Shown here: positions 14,625-29,000 of the stretch, piece by piece | Layout of the letters: each line of letters starts with the position of its first letter | How positions within the stretch are numbered: position 1 is the first letter of the stretch | Assembly (NCBI GenBank): GCA_023974075.1 | Contig: CM043787.1 | Span: forward strand, 38,639,287-38,703,286 | Direction of reading: 5' to 3' | Length of the DNA: 64,000 bases | Source: Chaenocephalus aceratus | Taxonomy: Eukaryota; Chordata; Actinopteri; Perciformes; Channichthyidae | Translations under genes and position numbers: made by a program | The notes under the pieces: model-generated | Told to the model about the DNA's origin: nothing | The model's database searches: none | Seen by the model: only the letters and a program-made list of their open reading frames with translations

Positions 14625-17600
14625 ATGTCTATGAATGAAGAGGGATATGTGGTTCGGATCAGAGGACTCCCCTGGTCCTGCACGCAGGAGGAGGTCGCCA
14701 GCTTCTTCTCTGGTGAGAAAGAATACACACATCTTAACAGCTTGAGGCTGTAAAACTATTTAGTGGTAAGATTGAAATTATATCTCGATTAACTCAACTA
14801 TTTTGCTTGGTGTCGAAGTTGGGATTATGTTTTAATTATGGTTCATCCATTTTAGTGAACATAATAGATAATAAAAGTATTATATTTATGTTATTTCCTT
14901 CATATTAATTGCATAAATGTAAGTGACATTTCATTTGTGACTTTGTCAAAGAGTATAAAGCGACAATCTTTAACTCACATAAATGCTTTGTATTTCACAT
15001 TAGAGAACTTTCAGGATCTCAGGTTGAACAGAGCATGGACTGTAGGATCCTACTTTCTGTAGCTCCAAATAGCTCTGATAAGATCCATTCAGTTGTACCC
15101 TGTACATGTTCTGCTATGACAGGAAATGTCTTGGTGTAGGCTTAGTACTAAGGAAATGTATTATCATTTACAGACTGTGACATCGTTGGGAAAGTAACGG
15201 AGTGTGCTTTACCTACTCTAAAGAAGGCCGTCCCAGTGGAGAGGCATTTATTGAGTTGAAAATGTCTGAGGATTTCAAGATTGCTCTCTCCAAGGACCGT
15301 AAATACATGGGACACCGATACATAGAGGGTAAGCAATATAACCCATCATAACCGACTAATGGACCTGTAAGAGTTCAACTTTGTGGACTTTCTCTTGGTA
15401 TCAGTAATCTCCTATATTGCAGCAATTCTTCATATGGTCAAAGTGCAACTCACCCTGTTGCTGACATTTCAGATGGGGCTTCCTGGGTGTTTGCATTGCA
15501 TATAACGTTTTCTTTCTCGGCTCAAGTTTAATGCATTTCTGGTTCAAACAGACGTGTGTGTTTCTATTTGTGTGACTCAGTGTTCAAGTCGAACCGCAGT
15601 GAGATGGACTGGGTGCTGAAGCGCAGCGGGCCAGCTGACTACGACAGCTGCAGCGGCTGCATGCTGCGACTCAGAGGCCTTCCCTTCGGCTGCAGCAAGG
15701 AGGAGATCGTTCAGTTCTTCTCAGGTACGTGAACATTTAAAGTTCTGTAACTGTTATTGCATTGTACTGATATTCCACAATGTATTTCAATCTGAGGGAT
15801 TTTTCTACAGACTTATTATTATTATTATCTACACCACAGTGTTAGTGTGCAGAACTACAGCTAGGGTTCAAATGTGCAAAAGAGCAACAATGAAATGAGA
15901 CAACCACTAGAAGAATTGTCAGATGAATGTTTTTTAATATATTCGTAAAAAACTGGTACAACAATCAACTTTACATTTACGTACTCCTTCTGACGGGTAT
16001 CATGACAAATTCAAACCACTGCCAACTACAATTTGACGCTGCTTTCCACTTTCCTGATCACCCTACACACCACAACATAAGCATAAACATTGACACATTT
16101 ATCTTTTCTTATGTGTCCTTTTCACTTGTATTACAAAGTTGTATTATTTTGCCAAAATGTCTGTGTGTCATGTTCTTGTAGTAGTATACACTGTTTACCA
16201 ATCTGTCATCATTAGGAATTAGTATGCCTCTTACACAGGGCTGCACAATCAACCAGAATATGAAAATATGCGTTATTTTCTTCTTGTAGTTTTCGGCTAA
16301 AATACAATAAATTGCTTGTTGTATAAAAAAATACATAAAGTACACCAATAAAAAAGAATTGCACAAGTTTTCAATGATTGTGACATATTGTGCAGCCCTG
16401 CTGTTACTCTGTTTGTGTTACGTCAACAGTTTATTTGACTTGCATATTCCATGACCTTGATGTCATGCCTCCTAAAGGGCATTTAACGACAATAGGCTGC
16501 GCTAGTTTTCCACCTGCATTCCCCTACATGTTATAGCTGCAGACTACAACCCAGTATTTGTTTAATCTCCCTGCCGACAGTTTACAAGTTTAAATTCACG
16601 CTTCTTTTAATGCTGTCTTATCAGATACTACTACATTTCCCCTCATGACGTACATTAACCCTGAAAGCTCCAGATATGCAGTGGGTTTTGTTATATATAT
16701 TCCATACATCTATCAGTCTCCCTACCGACCTCTGTATTTATGTGTGCTTGGGTTGAAGGGTTGAGAATCGTGCCAAATGGGATTACTCTGCCAGTGGACT
16801 GCCAGGGGAGGAGCACAGGGGAAGCCTTCGTGCAGTTTGCCTCAAAGGAGATAGCAGAAAAGGCTCTGGGGAAACACAAGGAAAGAATAGGGCACAGGTG
16901 GGACGGATGGGAAGGGGACGGGCTGGCTGGGATGTGCTTCTAATGCAGTGTTTAATGGGTGGTCATATAAGAGTAATTATGGTATTAATGGGATGGGTAC
17001 TGTGATGGTTGAATGATAAGCATGGGTTGGTGTGCTAGAATAATAATTGTAAAACAATGATAAATATGAATTGGGTGGGTCATGTGATAATTATTGATAT
17101 GGTTATTGGGATGGGTTTACTGGGTTTATGTATTGTAACAATGGTGAGATGTTGAATAATGGGATGAAAGGTAATTTAACTAATCTATAAATGAAAGGTG
17201 GTGTGAGTATTTTATGCCATATGCAGATGTGTTGGTAGTCTAAGACCTGAGAGCTATTATTTTTTTAGAGCAACATTTGGGTATATTAAATAATGTTATT
17301 GGCACTTTATTTAGAACTTTTATTACATTTTACAGATAGATTGCTGTTGCAGAGGGGATTAAGCATAGTATAGAGGAGGTTAGTCAAGGAAGCCTCTACC
17401 ATTAAAGCTCCTAACTACTTTTTGAATGCAACATGTAAAATCTAGAGCTATAGGGGTTTCCCTATTTAATACAGCCCAGTTAATGATGAGATATCTTCAT
17501 TTTGAGAAAGTACTTTAGACCACTATTTAGAATATTTGTTTTGTGTTTGTTTACCTTCTCTCTCTGTAAATATCTGTTTATGTACCCGAGCTCAGCCATT

Positions 17601-20104
17601 TCTGCTCCCTAACTCTCTCCTCTGCCCCCCCCCCCCCCCCCCCCCCCCACCTCATGGGCCGCTTGCATTGCAGGTACATAGAGATTTTTAAGAGCAGTCG
17701 CAATGAGATCAGAGCTTACTACGAGCTGCCCCACCAGGGGGTGGGAGCCCAGAGGCCGGGGCCCTACGACAGACCCATGATGGGGGGCCCCAGAGGAGGC
17801 TTCTTTGCGCCGGGGCCTGGCCAAGGGGGGGCTCTGATGGACACCATGAGGTGCGGGGGGGGCTATGGAGGAGGTAAGAACAGTTCTGTATTTCTAAGAA
17901 GGTGTAATTGTACAGTGCTAAAGACAGTAGAACAACAATGATATTTAATCCTGAGGAGCCGGTGTTGTTTTTATAAAGTAATTGCCGAGATAGTTATTCA
18001 GTTAGTGATGTAAAAGAATGAGCCCTGCTTAACTTTGCTGTGTTCGTCTGTGTCCAGGTTACGGTGAATTTGACAGCTACAACGGCTTCAACAACTGCTG
18101 CTTTGACAACGACATGTTTGATGAGCGAGTGAGAGGAGAGAGAGGAGGAAGAGGTAAAGTCATTCTCACTGGCATTCAGCAACACTGAAGAAATGCCTCT
18201 TCATATTGAGAATCCCTGCTGAAGGCTGAAATGTCTTCCAGTTGTTGCTTTGTTGTCAGTGATACTTTAACATTGTTCCTCTTTCAAATGAAGCAAGGTG
18301 TGGCATGCATTTAAAATGTTCTGAACCTAAAAATGAAGACGTTTTACATTGTCAGTGTGAAGAAGTACAATTAGGATTGGATTTTCTAAAAGCAGCTGAT
18401 TGTGACCTTCTTGTAATCTCTCATGGAAAGCTATATGAAGGTTTCACGCTATGTTATGTTCTATTGCCATCAAGTAAATGAAACAATGGTATCAGATTAT
18501 TTCTCTGTTCTACATTCCTAAATGATGCATTATTAATCTGTGGATGTTTGTGTGTGATCAACTCAGGGATGGGAGGCCACGGTTACGGTGGTCAAGGTGA
18601 TGTTTCTACCAGCTTCTACAACGGCCATTTTGTTCATATGAGGGGCTTACCTTTCCGCGCCACAGAGGGAGACATCGCTAAAGTAAGAGCACACACTGAG
18701 ACCAGTTACTTTTTGTTATTTCTCTTGTAGACGTGCAAACAAAGGCTCTGTGTAGTGCAGGGTCTAAAAGACTTTAAAATCACCCAATTGAGTTTCCCCA
18801 AGAAGAAAACGTCCCAGTTATACATACATGATGGCATCATTGTGCGGTTCAATCTCCTTTTGTGGAATCTCAGTCGGGACCATCAGATCTGAAGCCAACT
18901 CTGACACAACAGAAGCTTGCAGATTCATTTTTGACCAATCCATCCTAAATATTCTGCTTCAGAAACCAGGACCCTTTAACTAACTTGTTACATCATCAAA
19001 TGGATATATACTGCAGGGAAGTACTGCAAAACATCATATATACCATTACCTATGATTCTACGCCATACTTAGAGTGGTGTCCGTCACCAAGACCAGTGAG
19101 CTACTACATTTGAGAAAACACTAAACGAGTCATGCCTGTGTTAATAGTTTATGTATCTCTCTTTGTTCCTGTAGTTCTTCTCTCCTCTGAATCCACTGCG
19201 GGTCCACATCGATGTGGCTCCTAACGGGAAGTCCACAGGGGAAGCCGATGTGGAGTTTCGCTGCCATGAAGACGCTGTGTCAGCCATGTCCAAAGACAAG
19301 AACCACATGCGTATGTCCTCCTTTATTTTCTTCAACTTGTCTCTCATAAGAAAAGCATTAATAATAGCACAAAATCAACAGATAAGCTGCCTATGTATAG
19401 TTGAAATGGGGTTTAACTGCTGTGGGACGAGGAAACATTTATTTGAGCCACCTTAAAAAGCTATAGGATTTCAAGTGTACGGTATATTTAGAATGATTTC
19501 ACCGCTCTACCTTGCTGTCAGACAGCCTTTGGGCAACTGAAGACGTTATCTATGCTCTATTCAAAGCCACCAAACTCCTTGGACAAAAACAACCGTTTCA
19601 CCTCACAGAACACAGAAGGTGCTGGTCTATAACGGATACCTGCTAGATAACGGTCTTTTGTTCCTCGTGGGAAAGGGCGGAGAAATTCTAGATATATCGT
19701 TTCACAGGTGGGCCTTTTACTTTCCTGGCTGTGTTCTCTTTTGTAATGAGGGCATGCCGACTTGCTGACTGGAATACACAATCACAGCAGCAGAAACACG
19801 AGTTCTTCAGGATGATTAATGGATTGATATTTTCTCCACAGAGCACCGCTACATCGAGCTGTTTCTTAATTCAATGGCCAGTGGAGCTGCTGAAATGGGT
19901 GAGTTGTTTCACTTTCATGATAAATAGAAGTGTGCTGTTAGTTTTGATCATATATTTTCTTAAAATGTCATTAGAAATGACTTCACACATTTGTACACTA
20001 ACTTTCTTTCCTTATCCCTCTCAGGTCGTGGTGGTGGAGGCTACTACGATAACTCAGGGGGGGGCGGACGCTCACGGGGCAGCGGGATGCGAGGCTCATA
20101 CTGA
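14625..20104 (+). CDS. hnrnph3: hnRNP H3-like RNA-binding protein (three qRRMs)
   Basis: hnRNP H/F proteins bind G-rich RNA in the nucleus and control splicing. The coding exons are 14625-14712, 15174-15328, 15581-15724, 16759-16897, 17674-17873, 18058-18153, 18567-18682, 19175-19310, 19842-19898 and 20025-20104. They encode qRRM1 ([11 protein letters not shown]), qRRM2 ([51 protein letters not shown]), a GPYDRP and Gly-rich linker, qRRM3 ([36 protein letters not shown]) and a short Gly-rich tail ending GMRGSY. The exon sum is 1211 nt, one short of a full frame. The missing base is in exon 2 of the CDS near 15196, where AAAGTAACGGAG should read with one more A to give [14 protein letters not shown]. 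If complete, the protein would be 403 aa. The start ATG is the first after the 14619/14620 acceptor; a second in-frame ATG follows two codons later. The gene is divergent from pbld and tail to tail with rufy2. Single-exon calls across introns are not real. Confidence 0.93.
17625..17648 (+). repeat. Poly(C)24 tract upstream of an hnrnph3 acceptor
   Basis: This homopolymer of 24 C lies 25 nt before the acceptor of the exon starting at 17674 and forms most of its pyrimidine tract. Its length may be imprecise in the assembly. Confidence 0.9.
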
Positions 20105-21010
20105 TGTCATCCCACTCTTCCAAACCATCCTGACGTTTGTCTCTTCAGGCCACATTTACTCGATTACTTTTTTAAGCAGGAGAGCTGATCTGAAGTCAGT
20201 CATTTGTTTTAATTGTGAGGTTCAAACCTATGGATACCAGACCAGAGAAGACCTTAGCAAGCACTGTTATCAAACACTTCTGAAGAACAGTACAGCCTTT
20301 CAATGTTCAGATGTTGGAGCTGTTGTTGGTGATAAACAAGGTTAATTAGTCTAAAAGGAGATTTCTTGTTCATTATAGATTTTTTTTAAGAATTTGAAAA
20401 TCGAATGTTTTTTCTCGAGCCACATCAAATGCCATATTTTTCTTAGTTGCACGATTATTAAGAGAACTTACAACTTTTTATTTTCCCATAGTTATGAAAG
20501 ACTATGGAAGGAGGAAACTGAATGTGTTGCAGTTCTTAGTTCTATAAGTGGAATGCACTTTGTCTTGTTTGAATGAGTGCAGGAGACGTTGGTCGGATGG
20601 AGACACAGAAGAACAGCTGTCGGGTTTCAGAGGTTGATGAAAACGTTTTGATTTGTTGAGTTGAATGACGCTCTGTAGGAGGTAGAGCAGTGTGCAGCAA
20701 CCTCAAAACATTACAAATATATTTCGGGAAGAAATTCTGTTTAACTGTTTATTATGGTTTGTTATTTTGAGCATCCTGTTATATGCTGATTCAAACTGCA
20801 CTTTAGGTCAGCTTTCCTGCTTTGAAAAGCTGTTCAATGTGAGCCAGTGTGTTGTTTATGAATGTTTTCAGAGTTCATGACAGAATTTCAAACTAAGTTG
20901 AATATTATATTCCACAAGGTGGAAGTAAAATAAAAAATCTCTATATTTGAGCTGTAAAATAGCTTCAGCAGCTGTTGTACATTTTGCGTAATAAATTTTA
21001 CATTTAATTG
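20105..21010 (+). other. hnrnph3: hnrnph3 3'UTR with poly(A) signals
   Basis: The sequence is noncoding after the TGA at 20102-20104. AATAAA hexamers lie at 20929-20934 and 20990-20995. The short frames inside have no recognisable similarity. Confidence 0.6.
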
Positions 21011-21289
21011 TGTTTGTCTCCCAGTTTCTCACATCACGTTGAAAAGGAAGTTAAAAAAAATTCGGAATTGAAAGTTAGAATTCTGAATATAATGTCAGAG
21101 CCCAAATACATTTTTAGCATGTAGCCCTTTTACGTAGGGTCTCCAATAGATCTTAATACAAGACTGACAATTAATCAAATTCTTATGAGGCATGTAATTG
21201 ATAATCAAAGCCAGTGGATTTCAGTAGGGCAGGAAAAACAGTACATTTTCACAGGAGAAATGTCAAAGAGGAACAACACGAATGATTGT

Positions 21290-23012
21290 GTTTGTAACGT
21301 GATTTAATCAAACTGCTACAGTCAAGGCAACAAACCGTTGGCAATAGTTATTATTAAACTGGCAGGATTTAATAAGCTAAAGGGCCACGGTGATTATCAA
21401 CATGTGTATATACAACATACTGTAGAGTGGCATCAACACTGTCCCATTGAAAGAGATTTATAAACACAACCGTGTACAAAAAGGTTTCAGGCCTGAGTGC
21501 AGCTCAGAGTGTTTGCCTAGCACTTAATGATAAATTGGTGTGATTTTAAATATTTGAAAAACGCTTATTGAAATGAACCCAGGCCTGTTTTGTCTTCATG
21601 GAAATTAATACTTCCAGTTTCTTTTAAGTCACAAATTGTAAACATTGTATTTAAGTACAAAATCAGAATGTGCAGTGAATTTGTAACCCATCGCTGAAGA
21701 CTGAACCTTACAGTCAGCAGCATTTAAAATCATAAAAAACAAGATTAAGAAATTCAACATTTCCCTCTCAGGAATGGAGCAGCAGTAAAATGTAGTTCTA
21801 TCATAACATCTCCATCTGCACAGATTACAACTAACTTCACAGGGAAGCCTCACACAAGTCTCCCTGGATTTCTGAAAGTAACAAATGTGCACAAAATCAA
21901 ACATAAATACTCCTATATTACAGGTAATATAGGATTGGCAAGTGTTCAAGCTTGTGGCTATGGTGTCAGAAGTGTGTAACACTCATCTGTGTTCAGCCAC
22001 CAACTAGTCAGTGAAGTGGTCATGTTGTAAGACGGCCATCAGTGGTTAACTAACTAAAGCCAGTTGGTTTTCCATCTGTTGCTCTTCTTGGTCCTCGAAG
22101 CAGCACCTTCTGGGTTAGTGTTGCTACTGTAAAATATCTCTCTACAGAAATCCTCACTGTAGAATTTAGGGCTCATTTTGGCACCACGAGAAGCACAAGT
22201 AGGTTCAACTCCCTGCATTTACACAGGCACAACAGCACTGAGGTTCAGTTCATGTGAAAGACACTAGTTTAGGTCATTGTGTCAGCAGAGCACAATCTGC
22301 TTGGAGCTGTAAACGTTTCTCGAATAAGTTTGCAGAAAAGCCTTTGTTGCCATGTGAAACAACCACATAAAAACAGGAACTTCCCACAGTCAACGATACA
22401 ATTCAGTATGTCGTCACGTCGGATTTTGTGCCTGTGTAAATGTTGCCTTTATGTTTGTTTTCATTTCCCTCTCGCTCTAAAGAAGGGGCTTTGCATTCAG
22501 ACTCGGTAACAAGGCAACAACACTTATCTGTATAAATGATATCATCTCATGTGTTTGGCTGTATACAGTTTGAGGCCTGATAAATAAATTATAATAATGC
22601 AGGTTTGGCTGTGAATCTGCATTTAGCTGCAGCAGTGCAAGTAAAGTGGTTCCTCTAATAGCAGACAGGTTAATGATATCTAAACTTGCCATAAATGTTT
22701 CATCTGTAAAACTGATATTTAGGATAATGATTGTAAAGGAGATTCTCACTCAGACTATAAAGTAAGACATGTTGATGTGGGCTGACTGCCTTCACTCAAA
22801 AAAAGGCAGAATGATGCCATTGTTTGTCTATGAGGGACTTTTTCAAACCGTAAATAAAGACATCGCAAATATACTCAATGGTCATGCACAGGGGCCATTT
22901 CTAGCAGCAGCAGCAGCGGTGTGTAGAGAGAAGTTGTGAGACAGTTCTTACAGAGGACCCGAGAGGGGATTGAGGGTCTCAGATAGTTTGAGGCGGTCAG
23001 GACAGAGGTGCT
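21290..23012 (-). other. rufy2: rufy2 3'UTR (inferred)
   Basis: Noncoding sequence follows the rufy2 stop on the minus strand. An ATTAAA hexamer on the minus strand (21303-21308) is a candidate poly(A) signal, leaving only about 300 bp to the hnrnph3 3' end. The extent is inferred. Confidence 0.4.
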
Positions 23013-26000
23013 TCACGTGGGGTTGGAGGAGCAGCGCTGCAGCAGCAGGGCGTGGCAGGTGTCACACACTCTGACAGGTTTGGGCGAGGCGGGCAGAGGG
23101 AGCTCATTGTCAGAGCAGCTGTTACAGAAGATCTCCCCACAGTTCCTGCAGTGGTGCTGGAGAGAGAGAGAGACGGATAGATTTAAAACCGCAATAACTA
23201 CATACAGGGTCCCCACACACCTTGAACATCAAAGCCTATGTCCTTCTAGGAGTTTTCAGGTCCAAATAAATACAATTCAAAGACACAGCAGGGTGTAGTT
23301 CAGGATTTAGATCAAGGTGAATTACTGTAGCATAGTACAACTTTGTTATATATTCACGGGATACTATCCTATCTCCTTTTTTTTGACATACTATACTATG
23401 ACTTTCTTATTTCTTATTCTTATAAAGGCAAACTATACTTTTACATATATTGTTTAGGAACAATTTATTGCAAACTATACAATGACTTTTGATATACGCG
23501 TGTGAAATGACTTCTTTTTTTGACATACCATGACTTTTTAAATATTTTTCAGGTATACTATAATCTTACTTTTTTCTCAGTAACAACTTATGGCGTATTA
23601 TAGTATGAACTTCTTAAAATATTGTAGAAAAACCATAGTATGACTTGTTTATATTTTTAAAACATATTATCCTATTAACTTTTTATACGATATAAAATAC
23701 CAGTTGCCATTTGTTCATAGAAAATTATGTGGAGTAATTACTTTCTCAACAACACATCAAGGGCCTTGAGTAGTTTGAACCAGAGGAATGGATTTTAATC
23801 TCTATTTTTATTCTGGTTCTTCTTTGACTGACCTTTCGTCTGGAGATGGAGAACTCCTTCTCACACAGCTTGCAGTTGCTGGCCTCCTTGTCCTTCAACC
23901 ACACCTGCCCCCCCTGCAACAACAACACAGTCAGTTTCTCCCTAACTTTGCATTATACATGTTACAAAACAGCACACAACATACTTACATAATCTCTGCC
24001 CTTTTACTAATATCTTATCCAACTTTGTGTCTTAGTGATGTGCTATTTTACTTTACCTGAAGAACTTTGTTGGCTTCTTTGATGTCCTCAATCTTTAATT
24101 TGGATCTGATGGTAAAAACAATACATTAATAGACATTTACACAACATATAAAGAATATTAGTAAAAAGGTTTAATTCTTGGCTACATCAATGGAAGATGT
24201 TTGGCTTTCTAAAATCTATTGACTTTCTTTTTTGAAAGAATACAAAATATCTGCTATTTGTTGTGAATTAGAAAACACTTTGGCATAGCCCTAATGATTT
24301 TAAGATCTCTTTTTACTCTCAAAACACACATACAAACATACTTTACATTGATACACGTTTAAAATTGAAAATGTGACATGTTTGGTAAGAGCATTTTACT
24401 GTCTTTTTAGATTTTCACTTTAAAGCGCACACACTCGCTCAGTTTGGATCCCAGCTCCTCGAGAGCTTGTTCTTGGTCCTCACAGATGGTCTTCAGCTGG
24501 ATGTTTTCATCGTGGAGGCGATGAAATTCCTGCAATTATCGCAATAAAAACTCCAAATAACAAACTGGAAGTCACACACACTACTATTATGATCACATAC
24601 ATAATGCCTTTCTTTCCCCGTCTCTTTACCTTCTTCAGTCCGTTGATCTGCAGCGCCTCGGTGCTGAGCTGAGCCACCGCGTCTCTCTCTCGGTCCAGAT
24701 CGTTCTGTAACGTCACCCTCCACTCCCTCTCTATCTTCAGGTCCGTGTCCAGCTGCTGGCTACAGGAACAGCACAAACATGTTCATACAACACCAAAAAC
24801 ACGTATAACAATGACAAACAAGAGACATACTGAGTAACAGATTATATGAATGCACAATGCACATTATCCATTGCAAATGACGTACCAAAGTTGCCTTAAT
24901 TAAAAAGAACAACGCAATTCATTTCATAGTTAAATTCAATAAATAAATACTTTATTTAATGTTATATTATATTTGTTAAATATGGCATGATTTAATACAG
25001 TTTGTTTTATATGTTAAACCAATATGCGTAAGTGTTTGTTGTTTCCTGTGCCTAGGAACTAATGTTTGTTCATGTACTGGTACTGCGTGTTTTGTTGATA
25101 CACTGGACAACTCAACGTGGTTTGACGTCTTTATTTGAAGCTCTGCTGAAGTCTGTGACAAAGTTATACGGAAAAGGTACTTTAAGATTAATCTCCTTGC
25201 ACGACAAGCGGCCAACGAGGTATTTGTTTTATTTTGTTCATGTTTCCTATTTTCATTCATATGTGTGTAGCACAATATGCTAATATGTTTGGCTATGTAT
25301 ACGTGTAATTAGTTTGTTGTAGTTCTCACGGCGTAACGGAAGAGGGGAGGCTACAAGATGAAAACACCAAGAAATAAACGCCCGTTTTAAAGAACCGACC
25401 TGTGTCTGTGTCGTGAAGAGAGCTACATCCATTGTATATGATTGTTTTAATTGTGAATTACTGCTCGGTTCATGAATCAAGGCTATACATGTAAAAACTG
25501 GAGCTTCATCAACAACATTTGGTTTACAATCCTACACAGATTATGGTGTATGTATTGATATGCTGTGTCTCGTGTGCATGAGTCTGTTCGTAGAGCGGTT
25601 TTGCTTACAGCTGCTTCTCTCGGTGTTCAATCTGCCGCTGCAGGCTGTCCGCCTTGTTGGCAAAGTCCAGTTTGAAGCGTCTGGTCCCCTCCTCGGCCGA
25701 GGTGCGGTGCCTCTCTGCCTCCTGTAATCTGCACCATTATAACCAGGGACAAACTCAGGACCATGGAGAGAAAAAACTGGGGGCTGAGTATGGAGGGGAG
25801 GGAGGGGGGGGGCACAAAATAATAGAGGAATACGAGAGGGCACATGGAGGGATGATGATAAATGGAGGTGGGGCTGGAAGATGGCAGGCATTGTACTTTT
25901 CTTCGTAACAACACCAGAGTACAATCAGAGATGAAGAAATGAGGGGTGGAAACAGAGCAGTGACGAATACAAAGGTTTTTGGGAGATGAGGATTTAAAGG

Positions 26001-29000
26001 AAGTTTTAGATCTTGTTGAGCCATGTGAGATATTTTCACAAGAGGAACCTGACTAACAGCTAGTGTTGATCGAAGACTTAACACACAATACATTTCCCAG
26101 TGTCAGCACTCTAGACCTGTCCAGAAACTCAAACCACACCAAACACTTTCAAAACATCTAACTTTATTGGTCACTGCGGTAAAAGACAGTAGTTGTGAGT
26201 TTTCAACAGCTGTACTAAGTGCTTATTTTTTCTACAAATTGAGAGGAGTTACAGTACTGTGAACATGGAGTTAGAATAGGAAGAATGAATCTCATCTATC
26301 ACAAAAGCCAATAAATATGCAAAAACAAGACCCAACAACATTCAAGTCTGCTTGAGAAAAGCATCAAACGTTTACAATTCTTTACAGTCGGCCTAGCCTG
26401 CAGGAACAGATCACATGAGCTGAAGCTGCTGAGCTTTATCTGCAAAACTGACTCAACCTTACCATTTTCAGTTCAAGTAAATCAATGACAGAAGGAGGCG
26501 GCTGTGTCCAAAATCAATCCCTTTTAACTATAGAGTGCACTAGAGCTGCATCAAACTATTGTTTTCATTAATATAACAAAAATAGTAAAAATCCATCCCA
26601 GTTTCTCCAAGTCCAAGGTCCTGTTTATAGATGTCGGATATTGTTCGACCAAAACCAAAGATATTTCCTTTTTTAATAATTAAAAGCCGTTTATCCCCAA
26701 TGTTTGCATGGAAAATTACTTTGAGATTAAACAGTTATCAAATGATTTGGCAAATATGTTCCTGTTGATTTACTAACTGTTGCAGCTCTAGAGTGAAATA
26801 TATTTCCCCCTGACTTTTAATTAGTGTTCAAAGAGTAAAAAAAAAGTCACCTGTACGTGGAGATGCAAAATGACAATGGTTCAGAATTGGCTCAAATGTT
26901 CTGCTCACTATAGAGAACACTTCTGAATGTGAATCACTGAGAGAGAAGAGAGTGAGGGACTTAGTTCAGACGCAGCAAGGGTCTTCACAGCCGCTCAGCA
27001 GCAGGTCACATGCACAGCAGCAAAATAAAGCAGGAGGCTGCACAGGCAAACTCCTGTCTGACATCTGGAGTGACTCTGATGAGGTGCAGGCCACCGTGGA
27101 AACACTATTCCTAGGTTATATGATCTAAGGTTGTTTAGACTGGCTGCCACAAGGTCAAAAGATAGCATGGCTCAAAATGACATAGTACTCAACTTTTCTG
27201 CAGAGCCAACGTGGATGCTATTAAGAGACTGTACAGAAATTATTAGGAGGGAGTTTAGAAAAGTGGAGGAAGGATTACACGTGTGTTCCCAGTTGGTACT
27301 GGACGGACGGCAGCCTAACCTTTTAAGGGTGACTGTCGTTAATGAATGTTATCTCTAGATGTCATGTGGTTTTTCCAGACATCAGCAAAAAAGTTGGCAA
27401 ATTTGGTAGCTATGTGAATATTGATTAAACCATTAACATTTTATGGTTTCAATTGGAGTACACCACATTACATTATTTAAGCAATTTCAGTTATTAATGG
27501 CAAAGATCAATCAGAAATCAAATATTACAAGATGTTGTGGGGACAGTGTAGCCATTTTTAACAAATAAACAAATAATAAATAATGTTACCTCCTCCCCAC
27601 TCCAATTACATTTGTACAGTTCCTTAATACAGTCCCTAAACACTACATTTACTCTAGGTGTTGTTGTTATGCCCACTATACTCATTGTAACTCAATGTGA
27701 ACAACAACAACGACCCTATGATAACATCTCATTGTCAACTATCTTACTGTCAGTGTTACTGCATATAAACTGACTACTGCAGATAGGAACAATGTGTAGC
27801 ATATGTATGCATGTGTAAGTGAATAGATAAAGTAGTGTACAATTATTTTAAAATGTTACTATTAAAGTACAACAGATTCAGTAATATTCAGACAGTTCTC
27901 TGACCAGCTGAACCAGGGCAGTCAGAGGAAATCCATTCAGCACAAGTTGTCTGAACGGGATTTAACTAGAGCTCGAATAACCCTTTAAGTTAAGTCTGTT
28001 TATGTATTCAGTCATAAGCCATGGTGTGACTGCATGTGTCCTCAGAAGGAGATGTCCTTCACTAGCTTGTACTGGTGCTCTGTGTCTGAGCTGGCACAAT
28101 TAACAAATGACATAGCAAGCGTTCGGGTCTGATTTAGCAGATCCATATCACTGCACAGCGGATCAAATCAGGAAATAAAGGAAATGTGGTTTCAAGGGAG
28201 CAAAACAGATAGATGATTGGATGGATGGTTTAAAAGAGACAAACAGAAGGGAAGAAAGAAGGAGGAAAGGCAGGAAGAAAGGATGTCAATACATCAGTAT
28301 GCTAAGTGGCCCCGGTTACACTGAACACTTTAAGTGACTTTTAACATCACAAGAACAGCAGGACGTTGGAATAAAAGACATTAAACACAGAAATCTGATT
28401 TCAGGCTGCCACTTGCATCAGATTTCTTTAGTCTGGATACATTTCCCTCAACAGTAAGCGTATGAGTAATGAGAAGAGATGGGAAGCAAAAGCACTGAAA
28501 GCTAACGTGGAGTGATAGATAAATATAACATGATCAGAAAGAAGGGACATTTACACAAGTATACTATCAACATGAGAGATTTAAACCTGATCTCTAAAGT
28601 AGATAACACGTTGTTTTCTAAGGGGAGGATGTATCTTTACTTATCAAATATTAAAACAGTGGCTCTGTCAATACATGTTTAACTGTTTTCTTAGCTACAC
28701 AACACAAAGCTGTAACCGGGATTTGTGTACTACCAGACTACTGAACACAGACCTTTAGCGCAGCAAAAACATTCACAACCAATCACAAATAGGATGGAAC
28801 AGATTTAAACCAATGGGGGAGGGAGGGCGGGATGGACCGTGTTGACTGGTAGACGATGAGGTGAGGAGGGATCAGAACGCAACAATGGACCAGCAGGTCT
28901 CATGATGACTGATATTGAAATATGGAGCATTGTACAAGGACTGTAGTGCAGCAGTGATCAAGACAACATGCAGGCATGAAGATATCAGCAGGGTCATTGA

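Noticed and set aside
19731..20345. 204-aa open frame on the plus strand
   Set aside because: It crosses two hnrnph3 exons and their introns in a different frame and continues into the 3'UTR, so it is a shadow.
25541..26093. Minus-strand frames of 95-127 aa near a rufy2 exon
   Set aside because: They overlap the rufy2 exon 25728-25609 in the wrong frame and extend through intron sequence. The exon uses the acceptor before 25728 in the RLQEAERH frame.
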